Shown: piece by piece, positions 15,901-24,938 of the stretch | How positions within the stretch are numbered: position 1 is the stretch's first letter | How the letters are laid out: every line of letters begins with the position of its first letter | DNA from: Chitinophagaceae bacterium | GTDB taxonomy: Bacteria > Bacteroidota > Bacteroidia > Chitinophagales > Chitinophagaceae | NCBI GenBank assembly: GCA_016720565.1 | Contig: JADKKJ010000011.1 | Location: forward strand, 1,302,001-1,366,000 | Reading direction: 5' to 3' | DNA: 64,000 nt | Translations under genes and position numbers: made by a program | The notes under the pieces: model-generated | Seen by the model: only the letters and a program-made list of their open reading frames with translations | The model's database searches: none | Told to the model about the DNA's origin: nothing

Positions 15901-17349
15901 ATGATTAGGTATTGTCGACGGACCGTTCTGGCCTCCGTCCTGTTCATTCTGGCCAGCACCCGCATTCTGGGCCAGGCCACTGAGAAATGGGATCTTCAGC
16001 GATGTGTAAATTATGCCCTGCAAAATAATATAACGGTGAGGCAGGCGGAGTTGCAAACACGTTTTGCAGAGTTGGAATTCCAGCTCAGTAAGATGTCGCA
16101 ATATCCTACCATGAATTTCAGTGGCAACCTGGGTTATGGGGCAGGTAGAAACCAGGATCCGACCTCTTTTGGATTGATCACCACCGCTTATGTTTTCAAT
16201 AATTATTCTCTTCAATCGAATGTGGAATTGTTCAATTGGTTCACCAAAAAGAACAGTATCAAAGTAAAAGACCTGGACCTGCAGGCTACTAAAGAAGGAG
16301 CCGAAAAAGCAAAAAATGATATTGCATTGAATGTGGCAGTGGCTTACCTGCAAATTCTTCTGGCGAGGGAACAGATTGAACTGGCTCTTTCTAAACTGGC
16401 ACAAACACGTTCAGAACTGGAAAGTACCCGCAAACAAGTAGATGCCGGAAAACTTCCGGAATTGAATGCAGTAAACCTGGAATCATTGCTGGCTGCCGAC
16501 AGTTCCAATTTAGTGACTGCTCAAACTACGGCCACCCAATCCCTGCTTAATATGAAGGCCCTGCTGAACCTGGATGCCGGGGCGGCCTTTGATATTACCA
16601 CTCCACCGGTAAACCTGATCCCCCTGGAAACCTTGGCTGACCTGCAACCTGAGGCTGTTTACAATATGGCCACCCAGAATATGCCGCAGCAAAAAGTGGA
16701 TGAACTGAATTTACGTTCGGCGCAAACTTCTGTGGCTGTTGCCAAAGCTGCCATGTATCCCACTATCTCGGCTTTTGGAAGCCTGGGATCCTCTTTTAAC
16801 AACAGGGCTAAGGAAGCAAAATCAAAAACCACGCTAAATGTGCCGGTTGGAACTGTAACCGTAGGGGCTACCAGTTACCAGGTTTTCCCTATCCAACCCT
16901 ATGAAATATACAGCTATGGGAATATTTCCTATTTCAACCAGATCAATAATAATTTCCGTCAATCTATTGGGATCGGATTAAGCGTTCCCATTCTAAATGG
17001 AGGAACCCTGCGCGGTGGATGGAAAAGGGCGCAATTGAATGTGAAGCAGGTGGAATTGCGTAAAGAGCAGAACAGCTTTACCCTGAAGCAGGATATTTAT
17101 AAAGCATACAATGATGCGTTGGCGGCCATGCAAAAATTCAATGCCAATAAAAAAGCGGTTGAAGCTTCCCAGAAAGCCTATGATTTCGCGGTGAAAAGAT
17201 ATGAGGTAGGCTTATTATCAACCTATGACCTGGTGACCACACAGAATAGCCTTCAAACGGCAAAAAATCAGCTGCTTTATTCGCAGTATGATTATGTTTT
17301 CAAAATGAAACTGCTGGAATTCTATAAAGGGCAGGGATTAAAATTATAA
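15901..17349 (+). CDS. TolC family outer-membrane efflux protein
   Basis: A 482-residue outer-membrane channel subunit with a signal peptide (RRTVLASVLFILASTRILGQ). Two outer-membrane efflux repeats are visible. The first starts with WDLQRCVNYALQNNITVRQAEL, followed by long coiled-coil helices. The second has NLRSAQTSVAVAKAAMYPTIS, SIGIGLSVPILNGGTLRGGW and AFDFAVKRYEVGLLSTYDLVTTQNSL-type sequence near the end. TTG at 15892 could add three residues, but the ATG is preferred. A periplasmic adaptor follows after ten bases; no inner-membrane pump gene follows, so the transported compound is unknown. Confidence 0.9.
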   Translation: MIRYCRRTVLASVLFILASTRILGQATEKWDLQRCVNYALQNNITVRQAELQTRFAELEFQLSKMSQYPTMNFSGNLGYGAGRNQDPTSFGLITTAYVFNNYSLQSNVELFNWFTKKNSIKVKDLDLQATKEGAEKAKNDIALNVAVAYLQILLAREQIELALSKLAQTRSELESTRKQVDAGKLPELNAVNLESLLAADSSNLVTAQTTATQSLLNMKALLNLDAGAAFDITTPPVNLIPLETLADLQPEAVYNMATQNMPQQKVDELNLRSAQTSVAVAKAAMYPTISAFGSLGSSFNNRAKEAKSKTTLNVPVGTVTVGATSYQVFPIQPYEIYSYGNISYFNQINNNFRQSIGIGLSVPILNGGTLRGGWKRAQLNVKQVELRKEQNSFTLKQDIYKAYNDALAAMQKFNANKKAVEASQKAYDFAVKRYEVGLLSTYDLVTTQNSLQTAKNQLLYSQYDYVFKMKLLEFYKGQGLKL

Positions 17350-17359
17350 AGGGCAATAC

Positions 17360-18709
17360 ATGAATAAGAAATTAAAATGGACACTGATCGCCGTTGGCGC
17401 ATTGGCCCTGGTATGGGTTGCGGTCAAAAAATTTGGCGGCAGTAAAGCTGAAGAAAAAGTGGCCACTGAAATAGCCGCCACCCGCACTATCATTGAATCG
17501 GTAAATGCCAGTGGAAAGATCTATCCTGAAGTGGAAGTGAAGATCAGTCCGGACATTTCCGGCGAGATCACTGAATTGAACGTGGCTGAAGGCGACAGCG
17601 TTCGCCGGGGCCAGGTGCTGGCAAGGATCTATGCGGACATTTATGCATTGCAAAGAGATGCGGCTGCTTCCAGGCTGAATCAATCTTCCGCAACGGTGGA
17701 TAATGGTCGCGCATCATTGGATGCCCTTAAGGCAAACCTTGACCTGGCCCAGCAGAATTATGATCGCAATAAAAAATTGTTTGATGATAAAGTGATCTCC
17801 CGCGCTGAATTTGAACAGTATGAGACCACGCTTCGTTCTGCAAAAGCAAATTATAATGCCGCGCAGCAAAACATCAAAGGTTTGCAGGCAGTGGTCAGCA
17901 GTTCAATGACCGACCTCAATAAAGCCAACAAAGACCTGGGCCGTACCGTACTCGTTGCGCCCATGGATGGAGTGATCTCTTCACTTAAAGTGAAAAAAGG
18001 AGAAAGGGTAGCCGGTAACTCATTTAATATTGGTACAGAAATGATGACTGTGGCCGATATGAGTACTTTGGAAGTAAGGGTTGATGTAGGAGAAAATGAT
18101 ATTGTAAAGATCAGTATCGGCGATTCCGCCGATGTGGAAGTAGATGCCTATAATAACAGGAAGTTCAAAGGTATTGTGACCAAGATCGCCTCAAGTACTT
18201 CTGCAGGAAGCGTGCTGAGCAGCTCCAATGATGTAACTAATTATGAAGTACGGATCCGTTTGCTGAAGGATTCTTATGCCGACCTGGCGGGAAATCGTTT
18301 TCCTTTCCGCCCTGGTATGAATGCCAGCGCGGATATAAAGACCACCCGCATCGATAATATTTTATCTGTGCCAATTACTGCGGTGAATGCCCGTGTGAAA
18401 GGTTCCGATAAGAATATGGAGGATAAAAAGAAAGAGGAGAATGACAAGAATGCCGCCAACGATGGTGTGACCGTTGATACCGGTGGAGGTGATGAACTGG
18501 AAGAAGTGGTGTTTATCCTTCAGCCGGATGGCACCGTGAAAAAAGGGGTAGTGACCACCGGTATACAGGATATAAACTATATTGAAGTGAGAAGCGGATT
18601 AAAAGCCGGGGATGTAGTAGTGACCGCACCTTATAATGCTATCAGCAAGAAACTGAAAGATGGCATGAAGGTAAAAGTGGTATCGAAAGACAAACTCTTC
18701 GAGAAATAA
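17360..18709 (+). CDS. HlyD/RND-type periplasmic adaptor (membrane fusion protein)
   Basis: A 449-residue adaptor anchored by an N-terminal helix (LKWTLIAVGALALVWVAV). A lipoyl-like half-motif, VKISPDISGEITELNVAEGDSVRRGQVLARI, is followed by an alpha-helical hairpin (about residues 95-195), then the second lipoyl half TVLVAPMDGVISSLKVKKGERVAG and beta-barrel domains. A charged low-complexity insertion rich in Lys, Glu and Asn (about residues 350-375) is unusual. Such adaptors link an inner-membrane pump, often MacB-type ABC in Bacteroidota, to TolC. Here it is followed by gpsA and no pump gene, so it must partner with a pump encoded elsewhere. Confidence 0.9.
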   Translation: MNKKLKWTLIAVGALALVWVAVKKFGGSKAEEKVATEIAATRTIIESVNASGKIYPEVEVKISPDISGEITELNVAEGDSVRRGQVLARIYADIYALQRDAAASRLNQSSATVDNGRASLDALKANLDLAQQNYDRNKKLFDDKVISRAEFEQYETTLRSAKANYNAAQQNIKGLQAVVSSSMTDLNKANKDLGRTVLVAPMDGVISSLKVKKGERVAGNSFNIGTEMMTVADMSTLEVRVDVGENDIVKISIGDSADVEVDAYNNRKFKGIVTKIASSTSAGSVLSSSNDVTNYEVRIRLLKDSYADLAGNRFPFRPGMNASADIKTTRIDNILSVPITAVNARVKGSDKNMEDKKKEENDKNAANDGVTVDTGGGDELEEVVFILQPDGTVKKGVVTTGIQDINYIEVRSGLKAGDVVVTAPYNAISKKLKDGMKVKVVSKDKLFEK

Positions 18710-18734
18710 TTCAGCCATTACCGAAATTCAGCAA

Positions 18735-19775
18735 ATGAGATTTGGCGTCATTGGTAGCGGGTCATGGGCCACGGCCCTGGCCAAAATACTGACAGATAAA
18801 GGGCATCCTATCCATTGGTGGATCAGGGATGAGAACAGCATCCGTCATTTGCAATCCCGCCATCATAATCCAAAATACCTCAGCTCTGCAAAATTCGATC
18901 CTGCGCTATTGCATTTATCAACAGATGTAAGGCAGGTAGTGAACCAATCGGATGTATTGGTCATCGCAGTTCCATCGGCCTATGCGGCCTCTTCTTTACA
19001 GGGTACTACCGCGGAAGACTGGAAAGGGAAAAAGCTGATATCCGCCATCAAAGGATTGCTTCCGCAAAAAAATGTGCTGCTTAATTATTATATGCAGGAG
19101 AATTATGGCGTGCAGCTGGAGAATTATTTTGCGGTGCTGGGTCCCTGCCATGCGGAAGAAGTGGCTGCTGAAAAACTTTCCTATCTCACTTTTTCGGGCA
19201 TCGATATACAAACCGCTTCGGTGATCGCTTCTCATTTTGGTAATTTTTATATCAATACCGTAGTGAACCATGATATACTGGGCGTACAATATGCAGCGGT
19301 ATTGAAAAATATTTATGCCCTGGGAGCCGGTATAGCACATGGACTGGACTATGGTGATAATTTCCTGAGTGTTTATATTGCCAATGCGGCTGATGAAATG
19401 GCCGTATTCCTCCGGCAGTTTGGTGTGCAGCATATTACTGTGGGAGAACATGATGGCGAAGAAGATCCTTATACACACCGGAAAACGCCTAATTATGCGG
19501 CGTCTGTTTACCTTGGTGACCTGCTTGTGACCTGTTATTCATTATACAGCCGTAACCGGAGTTTCGGGAACATGATCGGTAAAGGATATTCGGTGAAGGC
19601 GGCCCAGCTGGAAATGAATATGGTGGCGGAAGGATTGAATGCGGCCCGCTGCATTGAGTATATCAACCGCACAGTAAAAGCTGGTATCCCCATTGCTGAT
19701 ACCATCTATCGCATTCTATGGGAAAATGTGGAGCCAGGGGAAGGTTTTAAAAGAATTGAACAGGTACTGATCTAA
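18735..19775 (+). CDS. gpsA: NAD(P)-dependent glycerol-3-phosphate dehydrogenase
   Basis: A 346-residue enzyme that reduces dihydroxyacetone phosphate to sn-glycerol-3-phosphate for phospholipid synthesis. The N-terminal Rossmann motif is FGVIGSGSWATALAKIL. SAIKGLLP, then VLGPCHAEEVA, match the GpsA family signatures, and the catalytic Lys lies in QYAAVLKNIYALGAGIAHGL. Length is normal. It follows the adaptor gene by 25 bases and a small membrane-protein gene follows by nine bases, so a transcript through all three is possible. The glpF-glpK genes near 61 kb are a separate glycerol route to the same product. Confidence 0.93.
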   Translation: MRFGVIGSGSWATALAKILTDKGHPIHWWIRDENSIRHLQSRHHNPKYLSSAKFDPALLHLSTDVRQVVNQSDVLVIAVPSAYAASSLQGTTAEDWKGKKLISAIKGLLPQKNVLLNYYMQENYGVQLENYFAVLGPCHAEEVAAEKLSYLTFSGIDIQTASVIASHFGNFYINTVVNHDILGVQYAAVLKNIYALGAGIAHGLDYGDNFLSVYIANAADEMAVFLRQFGVQHITVGEHDGEEDPYTHRKTPNYAASVYLGDLLVTCYSLYSRNRSFGNMIGKGYSVKAAQLEMNMVAEGLNAARCIEYINRTVKAGIPIADTIYRILWENVEPGEGFKRIEQVLI

Positions 19776-19784
19776 ATAAATACC

Positions 19785-19985
19785 ATGATCAAGATCTTCC
19801 AGGTAATATTCTTCGCCGCCGCTGTTTATTCTATCATATTGCAGGTAATGGAATTCAATAAATGGAGGGAAGCAAGTAAGGAAGGCAGCGTAAAACCTTA
19901 TCCCATCCAGTGGTTCCGGTTCATCCTTCAATCATTGGTGGCAATTGGCTGCGCATTGAATATTCTCATCTCCTGGATAGGCTGA
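19785..19985 (+). CDS. Small two-helix membrane protein, unknown
   Basis: A 66-residue protein with two hydrophobic segments (about residues 3-22 and 46-63), separated by a basic loop (NKWREASKEGSVKPYPIQWFRF). I do not recognise a family. The ATG lies nine bases after the gpsA stop, and its TGA abuts the hemW stop with no spacer, inside a GCTGATCAGC palindrome. Good spacing and amphipathic design make it a likely real gene, possibly coupled to gpsA. Confidence 0.6.
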   Translation: MIKIFQVIFFAAAVYSIILQVMEFNKWREASKEGSVKPYPIQWFRFILQSLVAIGCALNILISWIG

Positions 19986-21110
19986 TCAGCTGAAAAGATC
20001 AGCGGCGATCCCATCTGCCAGTAGTTTACCTTCTTTTGTTAAGATTAACTGGTCGCCGCTCCTTTTTAAAAGTCCGTTGTTTATATATTTTTCTGAAATA
20101 CGGAGTATCCTTTCCTGGTCCTTTGCTGCTAATGCACTTAACTGTATCCCTTCAATGGTGCGAAGGGAGGTCATGATGTATTCATTCAATTCCTGGCTGG
20201 CATCCAGGGTCTCAAATTCTTTGCTGGTATTGCCTTCCAGGGTTGACCGGATATACTGCGCATTATTGGAAACATTCCAGGTCCTTTGTTTTCCATTATA
20301 AGAATGGGCGGCCGGGCCTATCCCTATGTATCTTTTTGCCTGCCCCGGGGCAGAGCCCCAATAGGAAGAGTTATGCCGGCTCCTGTAACCGGGTTTTGCG
20401 AAATTGGAGATCTCATAATGCTCATAGCCGGCCATCTCCATCCATTTCATCAGCAGGAGGAATTGTTCCGATTGAAGATCCGGGTCCACATTGGAAGAAC
20501 GTGATTCACGGATCAGTTTAGCCAGTGGCGTTTTTTCTTCCACTGTAAGCGCATAACAGGAAATATGTGGTATGCCCAGTTCCAGTACGCGGCGAACATT
20601 CTCTTCCCATTTCTGGTGGGTAAGTCCCGGACTTCCATAGATCAGGTCGATCGTAATATTATCAAAATGCCAGGCGGCGGCTTTCAACCCCTCTATGGCC
20701 TGTTTCTCGTTGTGCGCCCGGTTCATCCATTCCAGGTCTTCCTGGAAAAAACTTTGTATGCCAATGCTGAGCCGGTTGATGCCAGCCTCCTTCCATCCCA
20801 GCAGTTTTTCTTCTTCAATATCGTCGGGGTTAACTTCCAGGGTCAGCTCCGCATTTTCAGATACCTGGTAGTTTTCATTTATGGTAGTAAGCAACCTGTT
20901 TAATTCTTCCAGGCTTAAGAGGGAAGGGGTGCCGCCACCAAAATAAATGGTCTCTATTATTTCATTGTCCAGTTCATTTTTTCTTGACAGGATTTCCAGG
21001 CGCATGGCTTCCACCATTTCCGGTTTTTGCAACAGAGAAGTAGCGAAATGGAAATTACAATAATGGCAGGCCTGCCTGCAAAATGGAATATGTAAATAGA
21101 TGCCAGCCAT
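19986..21110 (-). CDS. hemW: Radical SAM haem chaperone HemW
   Basis: A 374-residue radical SAM protein of the HemN-like family. The 4Fe-4S binding motif CRQACHYCNFH (CxxxCxxC) lies near residue 11, followed by IYFGGGTPSLL (SAM-binding GGG) and YGSPGLTHQKWEE. The start MAGIYLHIPFC is the standard HemW start. The short N-terminus lacks the extra residues of true coproporphyrinogen dehydrogenase HemN, so HemW, which delivers haem to respiratory proteins, is the better name. It is convergent with the small membrane-protein gene, with abutting stops, and divergent from the BamA-like gene. Confidence 0.88.
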   Translation of the reverse strand: MAGIYLHIPFCRQACHYCNFHFATSLLQKPEMVEAMRLEILSRKNELDNEIIETIYFGGGTPSLLSLEELNRLLTTINENYQVSENAELTLEVNPDDIEEEKLLGWKEAGINRLSIGIQSFFQEDLEWMNRAHNEKQAIEGLKAAAWHFDNITIDLIYGSPGLTHQKWEENVRRVLELGIPHISCYALTVEEKTPLAKLIRESRSSNVDPDLQSEQFLLLMKWMEMAGYEHYEISNFAKPGYRSRHNSSYWGSAPGQAKRYIGIGPAAHSYNGKQRTWNVSNNAQYIRSTLEGNTSKEFETLDASQELNEYIMTSLRTIEGIQLSALAAKDQERILRISEKYINNGLLKRSGDQLILTKEGKLLADGIAADLFS

Positions 21111-21152
21111 GGATGATCAGCTAAATCTGATTTAATTGAATAATTTAGCGAA

Positions 21153-22946
21153 TTGAGAAAAACGCTTCTGCAAATATCGGTGCTATTATGCCTGCAACTG
21201 CCATTATCCGCGCAGTCATATCCTGTGAGCTATCATTCCGTAGACAGGGATGCTGATTTTCTCAGGCAGCTGGCGCTGACCACTGAGTTCCCCAATCAAT
21301 TCCTTTGCAGGGATTACCTGAATAAACTTACGGGCCTGCTTCAATCGAAGGGCTATATCACTGCCTCGGTTGATTCGGTAAAAATAGATCCTTCGGGTGC
21401 AAGGGTATCCCTTTTTACAGGTCAGTTATATACCTGGGCCCGGCTGGATCTTTCCCGGGTTGACCCATCGTTATTAAATACCATAGGTTGGCGGGAATCC
21501 AGTTTCAGTGGTAAACCCATTGATATGCCCCTGCTGAAAAAATGGGAAGACCGGATCATGGACCAACTGGAGAATACGGGGTATCCTTTTGGAAAGATCT
21601 ACCTGGATAGTATTGTGCTGGACCAGGAAAAAATATCGGCAAGGTTAAAAGTGGAGAAAGGAATTTTATACCTGGTAGATAGTATACGCCTTTATGGTAA
21701 TGCAAAGATCTCCCATGAATTTCTGGAGCGTTACCTGGATATGCCCAAGGGAAGCATTTATAACAAAGACAAACTGGTAAAACTCAACGCAAAGCTGAAG
21801 GAGTTAACCTATATAGAAGAAGAAAAGCCATTCGACCTCAGTATGCTGGCCAGCGGTTCAGTACTCAACCTTTACCTGAAGCAGAAGAAAAGCAGCCAGG
21901 TGAATTTCCTGATCGGCTTTCTTCCCAATAACGACCAGTTATCCAGTAAGAAATTACTACTTACCGGGGAGGCCAATATACTTTTAAGGAATGCTTTTAA
22001 TGGGGGAGAGACGTTGGGATTGAACTGGCAGCAACTGCAGGTAAGATCTCCCAGGCTGAATCTTTTTTTTAATTACCCTTACCTCTTTCATTCACCCTTA
22101 GGGGCCGATCTGAGATTTGATATACTCCGGAAAGACAGCAGTTATGTGAACATAGACCTCCAGGCCGGGGCTCAGTATGCCCTTAATGCGAACCAGAGCG
22201 CGAAACTGTTCATACAGCAGTTCACCACTATACTCAATGCTGCCGGTATCAATTCTGCCCAGGTGATCGCAGAAAGAAAACTTCCCGCCATTGGAGATGT
22301 AAGTTCTTTTAATGTGGGGCTGGATTACCAGTTCAACAACACCGATTATCGGTTAAATCCAAGAAAAGGGAATGAAGTGCAGGTCATCACCAGCATTGGC
22401 AGCAAGAAGATCAAAAAGAACAGCGAGATCATTGATCTCAGGGATCCCAATGATCCAAATTTTGATTTCGAACGGTTATATGATACGGTCAAATTAAGAT
22501 CATACCAGTTGCGTACCCGGTTGATCGTGGCCCATTATTTTCCCCTGGCCAATAAAAGGGCTACGGTAAAGACCGCATTAAATGCGGGCCTCTTCCAGAG
22601 CGCCTCCATCTTCCGAAATGAATTATTCCAGTTGGGTGGATATAAATTACTGCGTGGTTTTGATGAGGAAAGCCAGTATCTCACGCATTTCGCGATAGGG
22701 ACGGCGGAGTTCCGGTACCTGGTAGGAACGAATTCATTTTTTTATGCCCTGCTGGATGGGGGCTGGGGCAGGAATAATACACCAGGCGTTAAATTAAATT
22801 ATGGTTATATCGGTACGGGTTTGGGACTTGCTTTTGAAACAAAAGCGGGCATATTCAATTTTGCCTGGGCCATTGGCAAAAGAAATGATGCGGAACTGGA
22901 TCTGAGAAGGTCGAAGATCCATTTTGGGTTCGTTAATTACTTTTAA
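21153..22946 (+). CDS. BamA/TamA-family outer-membrane protein
   Basis: A 597-residue outer-membrane protein. It starts at TTG (21153) with a signal peptide (LLQISVLLCLQLPLSAQ). The region to about residue 240 holds POTRA-like folds (VDSIRLYGNAKISHEFLERYLDMPKGSIYNKDKL). The C-terminal bacterial surface antigen barrel carries ELFQLGGYKLLRGFDEESQY, matching the conserved (V/I)RG(Y/F) loop that plugs Omp85 barrels, and ends with SKIHFGFVNYF. The family assembles or translocates proteins at the outer membrane; this shorter member is not BamA itself, so TamA-like or a specialised Omp85 is likely. A TAATTTAG sequence just before the TTG resembles an imperfect -7 box. Confidence 0.85.
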   Translation: MRKTLLQISVLLCLQLPLSAQSYPVSYHSVDRDADFLRQLALTTEFPNQFLCRDYLNKLTGLLQSKGYITASVDSVKIDPSGARVSLFTGQLYTWARLDLSRVDPSLLNTIGWRESSFSGKPIDMPLLKKWEDRIMDQLENTGYPFGKIYLDSIVLDQEKISARLKVEKGILYLVDSIRLYGNAKISHEFLERYLDMPKGSIYNKDKLVKLNAKLKELTYIEEEKPFDLSMLASGSVLNLYLKQKKSSQVNFLIGFLPNNDQLSSKKLLLTGEANILLRNAFNGGETLGLNWQQLQVRSPRLNLFFNYPYLFHSPLGADLRFDILRKDSSYVNIDLQAGAQYALNANQSAKLFIQQFTTILNAAGINSAQVIAERKLPAIGDVSSFNVGLDYQFNNTDYRLNPRKGNEVQVITSIGSKKIKKNSEIIDLRDPNDPNFDFERLYDTVKLRSYQLRTRLIVAHYFPLANKRATVKTALNAGLFQSASIFRNELFQLGGYKLLRGFDEESQYLTHFAIGTAEFRYLVGTNSFFYALLDGGWGRNNTPGVKLNYGYIGTGLGLAFETKAGIFNFAWAIGKRNDAELDLRRSKIHFGFVNYF

Positions 22947-22971
22947 TTTCCGCGAAGCGGTGAAGACCGAT

Positions 22972-22979
22972 TATTTTTG
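22972..22979 (+). promoter_or_regulatory. -7 promoter box for the DUF4271 gene
   Basis: TATTTTTG matches TAnnTTTG and ends 19 bases before the TTG start at 22999. Confidence 0.5.
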
Positions 22980-22998
22980 TGCACTTTAATTTTCCTGA

Positions 22999-23949
22999 TT
23001 GTTCCGAAGAATCATTTTTTCATTTTTACTGCTGTGGCTGACAGGCTCCCTGTTCGGGCAAACAGGAACTGATAGTCTTGCAACCCATGCAGACACCACA
23101 AAACAAAAAGATAGCAGTCTGCCGGGAACCGATACTGTATCAGTAATTCCAACACCAGATTCGGCAATAACTATCATTCCTCCGCAACGCATGGTCTTTA
23201 AAAATGATCCGGTCCTTCAATGGAAGATATTAAAGGGTCATCCCTGGTTAGGCTTTAATGGCCCTCTGGCAAAAAAATCAGAAGCGGAACTAAGGACCGT
23301 CGAGGGGAAAGAATTACTTTTTTATTTCCTGGTTTTCTTATTCATTCTTTTTGCCATATTAAAACAGGCATTCCCAAAATATTTTGGCGACCTGTTCCGC
23401 CTGTTTTTCCGCACCACACTGAAGCAAAGGCAGATCAGGGAGCAGTTGATGCAAACACCCCTGCCTTCTATTTTACTGAATGGATTCTTTGTACTGAGTA
23501 CAGGGCTATATCTCTGTTTTCTGTTCCGTTATTTTCACCTGGACCCCACCGGTAATTTCTGGTTATTGTTCCTTTATTGCTGTGCGGCCCTGTCGGCCAT
23601 TTATTTTATCAAGTTCGTCGTATTAAAATTTTCAGGCTGGTTATTCAAGGTTCCGCAGGCTGCCAATGCCTATATATTCATTGTATTCATCATCAATAAG
23701 ATGATCGGCATTTTATTACTTCCGTTCCTGCTTATGCTGGCATTTTCAGAAGGAGATATTTACCAGGCGGTAATGAGTTTATCCTGGTGCCTGGTGGCAG
23801 GACTACTGGTTTACCGTTTCATTTTGGCCTATGGTGCCTTACGTAATCAGGTAAAACTCAATATTTTTCATTTCCTGTTATACCTCGCCGCCTTTGAAGT
23901 AGCTCCCGTTTTGCTGATATACAAGGTATTGATGTCTTATTTCCTTTGA
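22999..23949 (+). CDS. DUF4271 integral membrane protein
   Basis: A 316-residue protein with a signal-like N-terminal helix, an approximately 70-residue Thr/Ser/Asp-rich segment (residues 21-85) and about six membrane helices from residue 105 onward. The pattern (LKQRQIREQLMQTPLPSILLN, then SGWLFKVPQAANAYIFIVFIINKMIGILLLP) matches the Bacteroidota-specific DUF4271 family. Function is unknown. The start is TTG at 22999. hemD begins 38 bases after its stop. The DUF4271-hemD pairing is, in my recollection, common in Bacteroidota, hinting at a link to tetrapyrrole or membrane physiology. Confidence 0.82.
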   Translation: MFRRIIFSFLLLWLTGSLFGQTGTDSLATHADTTKQKDSSLPGTDTVSVIPTPDSAITIIPPQRMVFKNDPVLQWKILKGHPWLGFNGPLAKKSEAELRTVEGKELLFYFLVFLFILFAILKQAFPKYFGDLFRLFFRTTLKQRQIREQLMQTPLPSILLNGFFVLSTGLYLCFLFRYFHLDPTGNFWLLFLYCCAALSAIYFIKFVVLKFSGWLFKVPQAANAYIFIVFIINKMIGILLLPFLLMLAFSEGDIYQAVMSLSWCLVAGLLVYRFILAYGALRNQVKLNIFHFLLYLAAFEVAPVLLIYKVLMSYFL

Positions 23950-23955
23950 TATCCG

Positions 23956-23963
23956 TAACTTTG
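23956..23963 (+). promoter_or_regulatory. -7 promoter box for hemD
   Basis: TAACTTTG matches TAnnTTTG, seven bases after the DUF4271 stop and 24 bases before the hemD ATG, so hemD can be transcribed on its own. Confidence 0.5.
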
Positions 23964-23987
23964 CACACAACTTTATCCGATCCGAAC

Positions 23988-24788
23988 ATGACAAAAACTG
24001 TGGTTAAGAAGGCCGGAGAAAAAGCCAAGTCAATTCAAAAGATCCTCATCACCCAACCCCGCCCGGAAAGTGAGAAGTCACCATACTTTGAACTCTCAAG
24101 GCGCTATGAGGTGTCCATGGACTTTTATCCTTTTATACGCCTGGAAGGAATTCCTGCCCGCGATTTTCGTAAGCAGAAGATTGAGATACAGCAGTATACG
24201 GGGGTGATCTTCACCAGCCGTAACGCTATAGATCATTTTTTCCGCATCTGCGAAGAGATGAAAGTGTCTGTATCCCAGGATACCAAATACTTCTGCATCA
24301 CGGAGGCGGTGGCGCTCTATCTTCAGAAATTCATCCTTTACCGCAAGCGGAAGGTTTTCTTTGGCGCTGATGGCACTAATAAAAGTATGTTCGATGTGAT
24401 CAATAAGCACAAAGGGAATGAGAAATTTCTTTATGTGTGTTCCGAGAACCAGCAGGATAATGAGATCGTGGGCTGGCTCAAATCGAACAACTGCGAGTTT
24501 GTGCTTGCTTTTATGTACCGCACACAAAGCGCGGATGTGAAAGAGGTGCTCAGCAAAACTGAATACGATATCATTTGTTTCTTCACGCCCAGCGGGGTAA
24601 AAAGCCTGTTCGACAATTCTCCCAAATTCAAACAAAATGGAACTGTGATCGGCGCATTTGGAAGCAATACATCCCGCGCTGTGGAAGAAGCTGGTCTAAA
24701 ATTGGTGATCAAGGCCCCGGCTCCGAGCACTCCAAGTATGGTGGCTGCTTTGGACCAGTTTTTGGGATCAGTGTTGAAGAAGAAATGA
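23988..24788 (+). CDS. hemD: Uroporphyrinogen-III synthase family protein
   Basis: A 266-residue cytosolic protein of the HemD family, which cyclises hydroxymethylbilane to uroporphyrinogen III. Family features are ILITQPRPESEKSPYFELSRRY near the N-terminus, GVIFTSRNAIDHFF, FCITEAVALYL, FLYVCSEN and the C-terminal DIICFFTPSGVKSLF followed by VIGAFGSNTSRAVEEAGL. HemD proteins are poorly conserved, so the assignment rests on this ordered set of motifs. The ATG at 23988 follows a promoter box; the 14 codons before it belong to leader sequence. The extra basic N-terminus (KKAGEKAKSIQK) is typical of Bacteroidota versions. Confidence 0.85.
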   Translation: MTKTVVKKAGEKAKSIQKILITQPRPESEKSPYFELSRRYEVSMDFYPFIRLEGIPARDFRKQKIEIQQYTGVIFTSRNAIDHFFRICEEMKVSVSQDTKYFCITEAVALYLQKFILYRKRKVFFGADGTNKSMFDVINKHKGNEKFLYVCSENQQDNEIVGWLKSNNCEFVLAFMYRTQSADVKEVLSKTEYDIICFFTPSGVKSLFDNSPKFKQNGTVIGAFGSNTSRAVEEAGLKLVIKAPAPSTPSMVAALDQFLGSVLKKK

Positions 24789-24794
24789 GAAAAA

Positions 24795-24935
24795 GTTGAT
24801 AGGTTGAGGGGTTGAGCTGTTGAGCGATGACCCTGATAATTTTGAGGTCTACTAAACATCTCAACTGTTCACCATCTCAATCCCCTCAACCCCTCAACCC
24901 CTCAACCCAACTCAACATCTCAACAGCTCAACCTC
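24795..24935. repeat. Inverted pair of octamer arrays (TTGAGGGG / CTCAACCC)
   Basis: A left array of about three TTGAG-type units (24795-24824) and a longer right array of CTCAAC-type units (24862-24935) run in opposite directions around a 37-base unique segment. The right array ends three bases before the ATG of the next gene, so it forms that gene's leader and can pair with the left array. Confidence 0.8.
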
Positions 24936-24938
24936 TCT

